Shown: positions 13,601-22,945, numbered from the stretch's first letter. The stretch: DNA of 64,000 nucleotides from Gigantopelta aegis (GCF_016097555.1 NC_054706.1:25994736-26058735), one strand, 5' to 3'. The notes: a model not told the origin generated them from the letters alone. Made by a program: numbers and translations.

Positions 13601-15691
13601 CTTGGACAGACAGCACAGATAGCTGAGGTGTGGTGTGTGACTACTACACCCTCTTCTCTCTCACTAGCCACTAACCAACTAACAACTAACCCACTGTCTT
13701 GGACAGACAGCCCAGGTAGCTGAGATGTGGGTGTGTGTGTGACTACTACACCCTCTTCTCTCTCACTAGCCACTAACCAACTAACAACTAACCCACTGTC
13801 TTGGACAGACAGCCCAGATAGCTGAGGTGTCGTGTGTGACTACTACACCCTCTTCTCTCTCACTAGCCACTAACCAACTAACAACTAAGCCACTGTCTTG
13901 GACAGACAGCCCAGATAGCTGAGGTGTGGTGTGTGACTACTACACCCTCTTCTCTCTCACTAGCCACACGAAAATAATTTGAAATGAAATGATTCATCAT
14001 CATCAGTTATTATTTGTTTAACGTAGCAACACTTAGTTGTAAATTACATTATAAACCGCATATATCCACGTATTTATTTATACAGATTGTGGAAAAACAA
14101 CAAAAAACTTGGTTCGATCCAAAAGTTGAACGTAAACTATATAATATAAGCATCTATAAGAAAATAACAACAACAACAACACTACGTTAACAACCATGCC
14201 ACTACCACTAGTTTAACGACCACGACACTACCACTACTTTACCACCATACCACTACCACTACTTTAACATCCACGACACTACCACTACTTTAACAACCAC
14301 ACCACTACCACTACGTTAACAACCATGCCACTACCACTACTTTAACATCCACGACACTACCACTACGTTAACAACCACACCACTACCATTACTTTAAAAA
14401 CCACACCACTACCACTGCAGTTTCACATCCACGTCACTACCACTACGTTAACAACCACGCCACTACCACTACTTTATAAACCACGCCACTACCATTACTT
14501 TAACAACCACACCACTACCACTGCAGTTTCACATCCACGTCACTACCACTACGTTAACAACCACGCCACTACCACTACTTTATAACCCACGCCACTATTA
14601 CTTTAAAAAACACACCACTACCACTACGTTAACAACCACGCCACTACCACTACTTTATAAACAACGCCACTACCACTACTTTATAAACCACGCCGCTACC
14701 ATTACTTTATAAACCACGCCGCTACCATTACTTTAAAAACCACACCATTACCACTACAGTTTCACATCCACACCACTACCACTACTTTATAAACCACACC
14801 ACTACCACTACTTTAACAAGCACGACACTACCACTACACCACTACAGTACTTTAACGTCCATGTCGCTACTACTAGTTTAACCGCCACGCCACTACTACT
14901 ACCACCGTCTAAACACTACTACCACTACCAGTACTTTAACGTCCATGTCACTACTACTAGTTTAACCGTTACGCCACTACTACTACTACCGTCTAAACAC
15001 TACTACCACTACCAGCACTGAGTTTGTGGGGTTTTGTTTGCAGCCGTCTGGAACGATATTGGTGTGGATCATGCGACTGATGCAGGTGGTTCACGCCGTG
15101 TGCTCCTGCGTCCTGGCTCTTGAGTACCAGTCCATCTACGTGCTCTTCTACCTGTGCTCCGACCTCGTCTACGTGATGCTGTTTCCCCAGCTCACCTGCG
15201 CCATGTACCTGAAAGACTCCAACACGTACGGGTCACTGGCCGGCTTCGTTACCGGCCTCCTGTTTCGGATCCTGGGCGGCGACAGTGACCTGCACATAGA
15301 TTCCGTCATCAAGTACCCGTGGTACACCGAGGCAAGCGGACAGCGGTTCCCCTTCAAGACAATAGCCATGCTCATCTGTATGTTTACCATCATCATTGTG
15401 TCGTACATCGCCAAGTTTCTGTTCGAATATGGATGCTTGCCCAGGTATATGGACATCTTCAACTGCTTCCCGCCGCCTCTCTTGCAAGTCACTGATGAAC
15501 CACCTGACATAGACGAAGAAGGGATTCCGGCCGCTGTTCACCAGCAGCCTTCCTATCATAATCCAATGTACCAAGCCTACCCAGAGGAAACCGCTGTGAC
15601 AACCATGCCACAGTATCAGCCAGAAAGTAAAACCGATATCCCCAGTTCACGGAAATCCCATATTACTAAAATTGAAGTGAAAAAGATTTAA
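534..15691 (+). CDS. SLC5A7: High-affinity choline transporter (CHT1-like), exons 2–8 of 8
   Basis: Seven exons joined by GT–AG introns encode a sodium- and chloride-coupled choline transporter of the SSS/SLC5 family, the step that supplies choline for acetylcholine synthesis at cholinergic terminals. I recognise the family from whole-length similarity: [16 protein letters not shown] (exon 2), [12 protein letters not shown] (exon 3), [16 protein letters not shown] (exon 4), [16 protein letters not shown] (exons 5/6), [20 protein letters not shown] (exon 7), [13 protein letters not shown] and [18 protein letters not shown] (exon 8). Exons are 534–641, 6832–6987, 8761–8909, 10174–10326, 11674–11803, 12934–13154 and 15044–15691; all phases agree. 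Exon 1 lies left of the window, but near-identical copies of it occur at 46,771 and 55,918. With that exon the protein is 579 residues, against 580 in human CHT1. A candidate AATAAA poly(A) signal is at 15,889. The transporter core looks intact, with no internal stop. Confidence 0.95.
1345..4190. repeat. Unclassified repeat block bounded by imperfect inverted repeats
   Basis: CAGTTTCACGGGAAAGGTTG occurs forward at about 1,354 and inverted at about 4,162–4,181, enclosing 2.8 kb of AT-rich sequence with no recognisable protein. The motif GTTTAGGAGGGGACATT occurs three times inside (1,904, 3,426, 3,589). The right arm near 52,722–53,595 has a shortened relative lacking about 1.85 kb. It could be a non-autonomous DNA element, but I cannot assign a superfamily. 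Confidence 0.45.
4195..4660 (-). other. GC-rich Pro/Gly-rich remnant related to the block at 51,808–52,720
   Basis: On the minus strand a 143-residue open frame is rich in Pro, Gly and Arg. Its start ([11 protein letters not shown]) and the segment [10 protein letters not shown] are shared with the block at 51,840–52,551. The two loci keep different parts of the middle and end. Flanking sequence is C- and G-run rich. The parent element is not recognised, and both copies look like remnants. Confidence 0.4.
5260..5622 (+). repeat. SINE, tRNA-headed family 1
   Basis: The tRNA-like head has a B-box-like GGTTCGGATCC near 5,288. The body runs through AAAGATCCCTTGCTGCTAAT and the 3' end reads GTTAAATAAAACATTTC with a TTC-repeat tail. 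The same insertion occurs in both arms (partial at 48,535–48,712 and reversed at 50,385–50,745), so it predates the duplication. The 5' head is degraded here. Confidence 0.85.
6268..6562 (-). repeat. SINE, family 2
   Basis: Reverse-oriented copy. The 3' end reads (reversed) AAGTTTGTTTTGTTTAACGA and the tRNA-like head lies near 6,510–6,560 (GGGATC… and GCGCTTTACC). Shared with the left arm at 49,340–49,632. Confidence 0.85.
6590..6780 (+). repeat. C/A-rich low-complexity tract with (CAA)n and (CAG)n
   Basis: Runs of A, C and CAA/CAG triplets just upstream of exon 3. The corresponding sequence in the left arm falls at the N gap, so this tract may be what broke that assembly. Long Gln-, Val- or Cys-rich frames here are artefacts of the repeat. 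Confidence 0.8.
6832..6987 (+). CDS. SLC5A7: Choline transporter exon 3
   Basis: 156 bp, preceded by TTTCTCTACAG. It encodes [20 protein letters not shown] and continues through [20 protein letters not shown]; human CHT1 has FFAKPMRSKGYVTMLDPF and ALMGEMFWAAAIFSALG at the same place. The donor is CACTGG followed by GTGAGT. The last five exon bases already form the start of the first 11-bp unit of the array that fills intron 3. Confidence 0.95.
6981..8682 (+). repeat. 11-bp minisatellite seeded at the exon 3 splice donor
   Basis: About 150 tandem copies of an 11-bp unit, ACTGG(G/T)TGA(G/C)N, often paired into a 22-bp higher-order unit (ACTGGGTGAGT then ACTAGTTGACT). The array is in register with the end of exon 3: ACTGG closes the exon and GTGAGT is the real donor. 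A large share of units therefore repeat a near-consensus 5' splice site. It fills nearly all of intron 3. Confidence 0.95.
8761..8909 (+). CDS. SLC5A7: Choline transporter exon 4
   Basis: 149 bp between TTTTCACCAG and GTAAGT. It encodes [20 protein letters not shown] and then [20 protein letters not shown]; human CHT1 has [20 protein letters not shown] at this point. The acceptor lies only about 80 bp beyond the end of the 11-bp array. Base composition is much more GC-rich than the surrounding intron, as for the other exons. Confidence 0.95.
8917..9212 (-). repeat. SINE, family 2, in intron 4
   Basis: The tail (reversed) GTTTGTTTAACCTCACCACTAG begins right after the exon 4 donor, and the tRNA-like head ends at GGGCTACGTCCCGCCC near 9,212. 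Full length but diverged. A family-1 head fragment, with GGTGTAGTGGTTGAGC and a B-box-like GGGTTCGTATC, follows at 9,237–9,300. Confidence 0.85.
9610..9975. mobile_element. TTAA MITE (family A, divergent copy)
   Basis: TTAA target duplications at 9,606 and 9,976 flank terminal inverted AGGGACA…TGTCCCT. The interior differs from the better conserved copies at 18,771, 27,131 and 43,043. No transposase. Probably a non-autonomous piggyBac-type element on the basis of TTAA targets and short terminal repeats. Confidence 0.7.
10174..10326 (+). CDS. SLC5A7: Choline transporter exon 5
   Basis: 153 bp, acceptor AAATTTTAG and donor GTAAGA. It encodes [20 protein letters not shown] and then a stretch ending [18 protein letters not shown]. 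The loop NTTN-like segment between the helices is variable in the family. The GGIPWQ motif is identical to human CHT1. Phase 0 at both ends. Confidence 0.94.
10596..10770 (+). repeat. (CT)n microsatellite and degenerate CT-rich tract, intron 5
   Basis: About 18 uninterrupted CT units followed by an imperfect CT/CCCT tract. The Ser/Leu-rich frame seen across it is an artefact of the repeat. Confidence 0.9.
11290..11592. repeat. Dispersed repeat with GCGTACG-type ends (copy 1)
   Basis: Starts near CATAAGCTTACGAGGGGG and carries AATTCGGGCAAAA, GGTAGTAATGCTAATATGAA and AGATTCGGGCA. Matching copies lie at 23,575–23,892, 30,945–31,230 (reverse) and 34,950–35,020 (partial). In the best copy both ends carry inverted CATA/GGCGTACG, so a short inverted-repeat element is likely. 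Confidence 0.65.
11674..11803 (+). CDS. SLC5A7: Choline transporter exon 6
   Basis: 130 bp between TTCCAAAG and GTATGA. It encodes [20 protein letters not shown] and then [23 protein letters not shown]; human CHT1 has [20 protein letters not shown] and [20 protein letters not shown]. It ends one base into a codon that exon 7 completes as Asp. Confidence 0.95.
12067..12385 (-). repeat. Chimeric SINE (family 1 tail, family 2 head), intron 6
   Basis: Reversed family-1 tail (ATTTATTTAACGACGCACTC) joined to a family-2 head (GGCCCACCGACGGGGATCGA and CTTTACCACTGGGCTACG). The same chimera recurs at 37,949 and 59,997, so the mosaic is a recurrent subfamily rather than one accident. Confidence 0.8.
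12934..13154 (+). CDS. SLC5A7: Choline transporter exon 7
   Basis: 221 bp, acceptor TTTTCCCCCACAG and donor GTAAGT. It encodes [20 protein letters not shown], then [20 protein letters not shown] and [20 protein letters not shown]. The last block is one of the most conserved parts of CHT1 (human [20 protein letters not shown]). NNT is a potential N-glycosylation site in an extracellular loop by homology. Confidence 0.95.
13229..13360 (+). repeat. SINE head (third, GCCTCGGTGGTGTCGTGG type), intron 7
   Basis: tRNA-like head with GGCCTCGGTGGTGTCGTGGT and a B-box-like GGGTTCGCAGCC. It runs directly into the 97-bp satellite, whose first unit continues the SINE body. Confidence 0.75.
13361..13968 (+). 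repeat. 97-bp satellite derived from a SINE body
   Basis: About six copies with CTTGGACAGACAGCCCAG at 13,407, 13,504, 13,601, 13,698, 13,800 and 13,897. The spacing is 97 bp except for one 102-bp unit that gained a GT run. The unit contains ACTACACCCTCTTCTCTCTC and follows a SINE head, so an internal SINE segment has been amplified in tandem. Confidence 0.9.
14180..15015 (+). repeat. 26-bp minisatellite in intron 7, next to exon 8
   Basis: About 30 copies of a 26-bp unit built on CACGCCACTACCACTACTTT plus AACAAC. The array stops about 30 bp before exon 8. Units near the end lengthen to include CTACTACTACC. Unlike the arrays of introns 1 and 3 it does not contain exon sequence. Confidence 0.9.
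15044..15691 (+). CDS. SLC5A7: Choline transporter exon 8 (C-terminal exon)
   Basis: 648 bp including the TAA stop, after TTTTGTTTGCAG. It encodes the last helices ([77 protein letters not shown]) and a cytoplasmic tail of roughly 80 residues. Human CHT1 has matching [20 protein letters not shown] and FPFKTLAM. The tail shows an acidic stretch [10 protein letters not shown] and the tetrapeptide NPMY (about residues 537–540), an NPXY-type endocytic signal, whereas human CHT1 is known for a dileucine-like internalisation signal. No internal stop. Confidence 0.96.
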   Translation, partial: PSGTILVWIMRLMQVVHAVCSCVLALEYQSIYVLFYLCSDLVYVMLFPQLTCAMYLKDSNTYGSLAGFVTGLLFRILGGDSDLHIDSVIKYPWYTEASGQRFPFKTIAMLICMFTIIIVSYIAKFLFEYGCLPRYMDIFNCFPPPLLQVTDEPPDIDEEGIPAAVHQQPSYHNPMYQAYPEETAVTTMPQYQPESKTDIPSSRKSHITKIEVKKI

Positions 15692-15900
15692 TGTACTCCG
15701 CAGTGTTGTGCCATATTTGCCAGAAGAAGAACATAACATGATCAAGAGTCTGAGAAATAACTTGCTTCCACCTACGAATGCATAAGTATACTGGACACGT
15801 ACTTTCGTGAAATACAGATTTCCTAGACACACGCTTCCATCTGTAACTACAAATCCAATGAATTTGCTATACGATATATTGCAACTGTAATAAACAGTAC
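15692..15900 (+). promoter_or_regulatory. 3' UTR and candidate poly(A) signal of the choline transporter
   Basis: AATAAA at 15,889–15,894, about 200 bp after the stop, followed by a T-run at 15,901. No nearer AATAAA is visible, so a short 3' UTR is plausible. Confidence 0.5.
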
Positions 15901-16094
15901 TTTTTTTTCCTTGAAGAAAGTTATATGAGACAAAATGAAAATTCTCACCCTCCCTCGAACTCCAAAGTATCCCAAGAATCCAATTTTACGAATAGGAATA
16001 TTATTTAGTGGTTTGGGATAGACCGTCATTAAAGATTATAGAATGAAGAATTTTTTTTCTTTCTATTTAAGGCCGTACTCATTTTTTATTAATG

Positions 16095-16275
16095 TTTATA
16101 ATATGGCGTCGGATAAAGTGTTAAAACCACAGTGACACAGATGAGACGGGAGAATCCGCTGCTGCCACGCCATGGGCTACCCTTTCGGTTAGCAGCAAGG
16201 GCTATTTTATATGCACCATCCCACAGACAGGATTGTATATACCACGGTATTTGTTTCAAACAGTTGTAGTGGAGT
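16095..16275 (-). repeat. Degenerate SINE fragment
   Basis: Reversed body with GGCTACCCTTTCGGTTAGCAG and TATGCACCATCCCACAGACA; both ends eroded. A G-run follows at 16,278–16,291. Confidence 0.7.
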
Positions 16276-16424
16276 GGAGGGGGGGGGGGGGAGAGACTGA
16301 GAGTAGTTAATAGTCTAAAACTCCTTAAACGGTTAAAAAAAAGAATTTTCTTTAAGTTTCTATAATTGTTTCCGGATTTGTTTTCGGTCCCGTGATCGAT
16401 TTACCACATCCCACCCTGTCATTA

Positions 16425-16520
16425 TTCATTCATTCTTTATTGACTTTGAGCTACAAAGCTCATCAGTTACAGGAAGAAAATATATAAATATATAAATACA
16501 TAAATACACAGATACACAAA
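16425..16520 (-). mobile_element. Possible LINE 3' end fragment
   Basis: Reversed it reads GAGCTTTGTAGCTCAAAGTC then AATAAAGAATGAATGAATAA, resembling the 3' end and short tandem tail of a non-LTR element. Only about 90 bp; no coding sequence. Confidence 0.35.
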
Positions 16521-18244
16521 TACACAGATTGATGATTAGTTGTTAGCTGTTGTTTAGAGAGAGAAGTCTGTGTAAAACAAATGAACCGTTAAACCATCGC
16601 TGGGTTGTAGATGCGGATAGTCAAAATGTGTGTCTTGGCATAGGCTGACTAATATACTAATATATGTATATATAAGTGTGTTCTTTCTGGAATAAACGTT
16701 CTCGATGGCGTCAAAACGTATGTAAAAGCGGAACTGAAGAAGAGTTATATCTTGTGTCCTATAAAGACAGGTGCCGTGCTAATAGGTGATTGTAACATGA
16801 TTATGATTAGAGGATTGAAATATAAAATTGTGTGGAAAAATTCGTATACTTTGGAGTCGTAGTAGTTTATATTATATTGTTTTATTTGTAGAGCAGTGTC
16901 TTGCAGAACAGTATATGACGTCACATTGCATGTGATGCGATTACATGTAAATGTTATCAATCGTAGCCTACTGGCCTTTTATGAAATATACTTAATATTA
17001 TATTATTTAATATTAATCAGAATTAATTGTTTTACTTAACTGATTGAATATAACATTAAATTAAATGCAGTCAGTAATATTTTACAAACACCCAATGACT
17101 GAATATATTGTGCATAATAGTTTAAAAATTTCGAGTTAGAGAACTTATCTCATTGATAGTAATCGTCATATGTGCATGTAATCCCATTGATAGTAACCGT
17201 CATATGTACATTTAATATCATCCGCAAACTATGTGAATCGGCGAAGTCGTTCTCACATAAGTTTCCGCATGATTTTTTTTTGTTCATACCCCAGATGAAC
17301 GTAAAATAAATAACAGACAATACTTATAATTAAATTTGAATCAAACTTGCTAATAATATCACTAAACGTTCATACTTTATTTTGAATTATTTTTGGTCCA
17401 TAAACAATAATGCTCAATAAGACAACTTGCCCATATAAAATGACGTCATCAGATATGACGTTCCCTGATGACGTAATTTTTGCATTCATCCAGATATGAA
17501 CAAACTCACGTTGCTACGTCTGGACCAAGGGGATGACGTTATGTTTTATTAACCACGTGGTTCAACATAACCGAATTAATAATAATTGACCCCTCCGTAC
17601 GGCGTGATTGACAACCGCGCTGGACCAATCACGTTTCGCGGTTCAAAAACCGCGGGGTTAACTTGGTTTGGACGCCATTAGGTTAGACAACATACATTTT
17701 TTCGATGTGTAACGTTTTTGTATAGTTAGCATTAAAATTAGTTAAAATAATTGTCTCCTCCAACTGAATTATAATCATAGTATACATATACTTCAGCTGA
17801 CATGTGTTAACAGCGATGACAACTATGCGGAGCCTACGAATGACGTAAAATCAGTGTTTTCCTGCGAAACCGTCACATGCCGACATGGTATTGAAAGTGA
17901 AGTTTTGCCGATATATAAATTCTACGAAGGTAAGAGTTTAAGAATCACTTACCCTCAAATGTAGTGGAATTTACTGACTCATTTAATCAGTCTTCGATGT
18001 ATATATTGTCGTTAAGAATCCGTCGTTAAACTGCACAGTCAGACGAATGGCCAAAATAAACGTTTTGGCAAGACTTCCGATCGTTCCAGCATTCAGTTAA
18101 TTCAGGCTTAAGTTAGGTTTAGGGTTAGTGATAGTATTAAGAAGCATGCTGGAACGTTTGGAAGTCTTAGCTTTTTTCCTTTTCTTTTTGTTTGCATGTG
18201 TGTTGGCGTGAGTGTGTGTATGTGCTTTTGTTGGTGTGTGTGTG

Positions 18245-18275
<31 letters not shown>

Positions 18276-18419
18276 AGTAACCTGTATGGTTGTGAGCTTT
18301 AGGGGGATAAGGAAGTATTGTCTTGAAAGTTATAAATTAGGTAAATTTTATGTAGGGACCTTGAAATGTTTTGAAGCAAAAAAAGAAAAGAAAAAATAAT
18401 TGTGATTTTTTGCAATCGG

Positions 18420-18520
18420 AACAGATCTACCGGTTACGGTTTCTCGGTTTGATTCGATTTAAGCCAGTGCATCACGACTAGTATATCAAAGTCTGTGTTA
18501 TGTGCTATTCTGTCTGTTGG

Positions 18521-18566
<46 letters not shown>

Positions 18567-18702
18567 GATACCTGGCTACTAATGTAGCAGGTTTGCACTC
18601 TAGACTATTCATGTCAAAAGTAGACAATGTTTGACATCCAATAGCTGATGATTAATAATTCAATGTGCTCTAGTGGTGTCTTTAAACAAACAAACTTTAA
18701 CT
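18420..18702 (+). repeat. SINE, family 2, interrupted by (AT)n
   Basis: Head remnant near 18,440, CAGTGCATCACGACTAGTAT, then an (AT)n run at 18,521–18,563 in the place of the usual CATATAAAAGATC segment, then the tail CAATGTGCTCTAGTGGTGTC. The microsatellite probably grew from the ATATA in the SINE body. Confidence 0.75.
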
Positions 18703-18770
18703 TATCCAGTAGTCCCCCTCCACCCCACCCCTCAATTAAAACAACCCAATTTTACCATAATATATATTAA

Positions 18771-19152
18771 AGGGACATTCCTGAGTTGTCTGCAAGTTTT
18801 AAGATGTTATCGACTAACAGAGGCTTTTTTACGACTGTAATTACATATCAAATATATTTTTCTGTATAAAATATTAGTGGCTGTATATTAAACGTGTTTC
18901 TAATCGTTCTAATATTTTTAAAAGGTTAAATTTCATTTTATTTCCTAAAAACTATTTTTTCGTACGTACGAAATTATTTGAAGAAAAAATCCAGTTTGGG
19001 CTTCTTACAAATATTAAGACGACCAGAAACACATTGAATGTACAGATACTGATATTTTAAACAAGAAAATATATTTAATATGTAAATTTAATCGTAGAAA
19101 TATTTTATTTGTCGGAAACATCTTACAATAGAGCAAACTCGGGAATGTCCCT
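18771..19152. mobile_element. TTAA MITE, family A
   Basis: 382 bp with TTAA target duplications at 18,767 and 19,153. The terminal inverted repeats read AGGGACATTCCTGAGTT at the left and are complementary to GGGAATGTCCCT at the right. The whole element is a weak palindrome with CGTACGTACG at the centre. Non-autonomous; piggyBac-type by target site. Confidence 0.85.
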
Positions 19153-20730
19153 TTAAAACAATTCCTCATATAACAGCAGATCAATTACCAATCTTGGGTA
19201 ATTTATAATAAATACTGGCAAGAAATTTTATTATTGCTTTATTGTTATTCTTAGAATTTTCAACTTAATGGTTTCTGTCAGAGGCTACTGAGGTTAAACT
19301 TATGTACCCTAAAATGTTGGAAATTAATAGATATATTTTTTAATGTTTAGATAAATGATAGTAAAAGAACTGCTGTTTATAAATGGTCATGTGCTTGAAA
19401 TGTAATGTCCTAACCCTAATTTCAAAACATTTCAAACCCATAACCACCTATATGAGGCACTCACATCTCTTTTGTTTTTATTACCTACCCTAAATATGAT
19501 TTTCTTTGTTTTTCATCATCATTTTATACCCCAAATTTTGGCAAAGCATAGGCATTTTTCTTCTTCCACATGTCATCTTATATGTAGCTTTGTGCAACTT
19601 TCTAATACAAATCAAATAACATCATCAAAGTTAAATACATTGTTTACTATTTACTGCTATACTTTTAAAATTTTATACTTTGTTTAGTCACACCGATTTT
19701 GTTTCCTGTTAAAAAAATGTTTTCCTAAAATTAAATTAAACTTTAAATTAATACAACGATATATAATTAAGTTACAGACTAATGTACTTCTTCAAATGGA
19801 TGTGAAATACTTAACATGTTTGTTTTTATATATTTCAGCAACTGGACCAATGGATGTGAAGTCATTGATTAGATGTTGAAAATGAGATTCTGAAGACAAA
19901 CTATTAAACAAATTACATTGCATCTTAATATTGAGAACATAATGATAGAAATAATAGAACAGTTTCAACTGATATGTGAAAGAAAAACTGGGGCAGGGGG
20001 TGAAATTGCTGCTGAAAATGAAACACTTTCAACATTTCATTTAATACAATATTCTGTAGGTTTTTTGTGTTTGACATATTGCTGCTAAGGAGTAATTCAG
20101 ACTTCCAAGACGTGGGATTCAGTTTGACACCACCCATCAAATGGTAATCCTTAATTGCTCAGTTGACTGTACAAGTTTCGAGGATTTGGAGATAGATGCC
20201 ACAGAAAGACACATTTTTGAATAAATATATTTACCTGTACCAGACTGCATGGGGATTAATATGTAAAGACCCTCTCTTTGAGAAAAAAGAAAATGTTTGG
20301 AAGTATTCTTATAATAAATATTAAACAAATTGTGCAAACTGCAATCTGTGGTTTAGTTTCATGTTAAACTAGTGTAATATATAATGTTGCCTTTTTTTTT
20401 TTTTTTTTTTTTTTACATACATTTTTTTAATTAAATGTTTATTTTGTATAATTATTATTGTTCTGTAAGCATAGGTTGTCTTATAATATTTAGTTCAAAT
20501 TTTTTATCTGCCTATGCCTCTAGAACAGATAAATCTTTGTGAGTACATGTGCTGACAGTAGGATAACTAATGGGGGGGGGGGGGTGGGGGGGGGGGGGGG
20601 GGGGGGGGGGGTGAGATTGGGTTGTGTGAGCCAGAAGCTTTGTTTGATTTCCAGCAGGTGTTGCCACAACACATGAGTTTATTATTTATTTAATCACTGT
20701 ATTGTACTGGCTTAATTGGCAAATATTTTA
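19153..20730. other. AT-rich intergenic sequence
   Basis: No gene recognised. A poly(T) run is at 20,392–20,414 and long G-runs at 20,571–20,612. Short open frames have no family resemblance. Confidence 0.6.
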
Positions 20731-21390
20731 CAGGCTGTCCAGTGATCATACTTTTTCATACTTTTTGGCATTTTTCCTACTTTTTCTTCAAAGTACCTAG
20801 TTTTTCTTACTTTTTTGTTTGAAAATGCTGCGAGTTGCTGTTAAAGTGTGCATATTCCTTGTGTTGTTATAAAAGTAAACAGTTATGAGAATTATTTTTA
20901 TTTTTCTTGGCAGCAAGATATATCTCCCAATTTGTGCACCATATAATCTCAACAAATTAAAAGTACACCCTTAAAGCCAACATATTTTCCAATGATTAAC
21001 ATGATTATAATGTACAGTGTGTATGTATGGCATCAGAATCTAAAATACATTATGGAAAACTTAAATTTATCATGTTAACTCGGTTTTACTGTGCATGAGC
21101 ATTCCTATGGAAGTAAATATGTATATTGATTAATAGTGTACAGTAATTTCAAATAACTGTATAACGTGACCGTTACATAATATTTACATTATTTCTGATA
21201 GAACACAAAATGCATGTATAAATAGGGCACCACATAAAAAGGTGTTTTTTCAATATGAGCATGAATAATGTCGCTATGTACCGTTTCAGTCCTACTTTTG
21301 TTCTACGTTTTCCGACTTTTGTCCAACATGTTCTATATTTTCATTCCTAATTGTGTCCAACTTTTTCAAAAGGGTGTGCTAGACAGCCTG
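20731..21390. mobile_element. hAT-like non-autonomous element
   Basis: 660 bp with terminal inverted CAGGCTGTC and GACAGCCTG, flanked by the direct repeat ATTTTA at 20,725 and 21,391. The subterminal sequence carries repeated TACTTTTT/CCTACTTTT motifs. The CAGG-type termini fit hAT elements, but the visible target duplication is 6 rather than 8 bp. No transposase is encoded. Confidence 0.5.
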
Positions 21391-22300
21391 ATTTTATAGA
21401 GGGGACGGGGCACCCAAACGTACACAGCCCTAATAGGTCTTGTCAGAACGAAGACGGGCCAATATGTTAGTATGCATAACTGGAGGCCCAAATATGTGAT
21501 CCCCACCAACTCTCCCTCTGGCTATGCCATTTGTGATTTTTTTTTTTTTTAATTTCGTGTATGGCTTTGCTTTCATAAATAGGGCAAGTGCCATATATGG
21601 GTTGATTCAAGCAGTGCAGCTATGTAAGAATACACCCCCATAAACTTCGCAATCCCACAATCTAAACCACTGCCTGCATAATTTTAGCACAGGCGACTGT
21701 ATCCTGCTATAGTTTTGTAACCTTTCGTGCAAAAAATTATGGTACACTGATAGCATTCCCATACGCCTTGTATTTTAATGTTACTGCTCACGGCTCCCAC
21801 CCTTTTCCCCCCTTTTTTTTAAAAACAAAAACTTTTAACGCAACCCGACCAAAAATAAAGATGCCACGGTTTTAAACAGGTCGAGGCTGGGTCGTCGCCG
21901 CAACTTTTATACTCTTGTTCCTCGGCATATAAGGATTCCATTAATATAAAAGTCGAACAACAACAACAAAAATTAAGATGAAAAAGAAGAAGAAAAAAGA
22001 AACAAACAAGACATTTTAATTTATCAGTCCTGACAAGAAAAGTTAGCATAGGATGTTTTAAATCTTCTTTTGCTTGCATTCGACGTTTGTCACTTCCGGT
22101 TTCTTGTGCTTCGAGTTCGATTTACTGAAGTAAAAATGGTTTCGTCGATTTAAATCACGTTGTCATTGTAAATGTACCCTGTAGTGAAACACTTGAATGT
22201 CTCTTCCTGTTGGCTTTTTAATTAAACAACGATATGTCTAAATACATTAAGACGAAAACTTAATCGGCAGATCAGTTGATTTTGCCATCGACCTATGCGA
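21391..22300. other. AT-rich sequence without recognised gene
   Basis: No coding exon or repeat family recognised apart from short T-runs. The minus-strand frame at 21,819–22,079 has no family signal. Confidence 0.5.
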
Positions 22301-22833
22301 ATTGGCAGCCATTATTGAATGTTTGTCTAACCTTGCATCACGTGTCACGGGGGGCGTGGTTAACTCGTCATACGGAGGGGTCAATTATACGAAGCACACG
22401 TGTAATAACAAGTGTGATGACGTAATTTTGTTATGACGTCGCTTCTCCAGTCCTAGCTCAGTTGAAATATGACGTCATTTCGTCGTCTCCTAGTTGTGGC
22501 TGAAACATTTTGAGTTAGATCTTGTTATAAAGAAAACAACAATAATAATCTGGATAATAAAGGTAATACAAGAAACCTGACACTCGTTTCGTAAAATCAG
22601 TACGACACACAAGCTCGTATAATAATCTCTATGTATTGAATGTAACAGAAATTTAATTATATGTCCATGTAATCCCATTGATAGGAACCGTCATACGTAC
22701 ATGATGTACATGTATTGAAATTAGGATCTTTACTTTTTTTTTTTTAAAGTGTACTTTAACTGTGTTAAAAATACAGATATTTCAAAACAAAGTTTATTTT
22801 TATTTATTAAAATATTAATTAAACAGCTAGAGT

Positions 22834-22945
22834 TAAAGTTTGTTTTCTTTAACGACATCACTAGAGCACCCTTATTTATTAATCACCAGCTATTGGATGT
22901 CAAACATTTCGACTTGGTCTTCTACTATATTTTTCCATTACTATA
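22834..22945 (-). repeat. SINE tail fragment, family 2
   Basis: Reversed AAAGTTTGTTTTCTTTAACG through AGCTATTGGATGTCAAACAT, truncated where the zinc-finger-related repeat begins. Confidence 0.75.

Larger units (their letters stand above)
17173..22702. repeat. Candidate composite element with inverted CRE-rich arms
   Basis: A direct repeat, ATGTAATCCCATTGATAG(T/G)A with further matches to about 38 bp, sits at 17,174 and 22,665. Inside, diverged inverted segments at 17,430–17,710 and 22,305–22,480 share, in order, ATGACGTCAT, AATTGACCCCTCCGTA, GTTAACCACG and GGTTAGACAA. The interior holds a SINE, a MITE and a hAT-like element but no recognised gene. It could be an old large transposon or a pair of related promoters facing each other. 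Confidence 0.35.

Noticed and set aside
17886-20400. Small spliced gene (MVLKVKFCRYINSTK exon joined at 17,935 to an acceptor near 19,839)
   Set aside because: The donor and acceptor look plausible, but the product would be only about 30 residues before a stop and matches no family.
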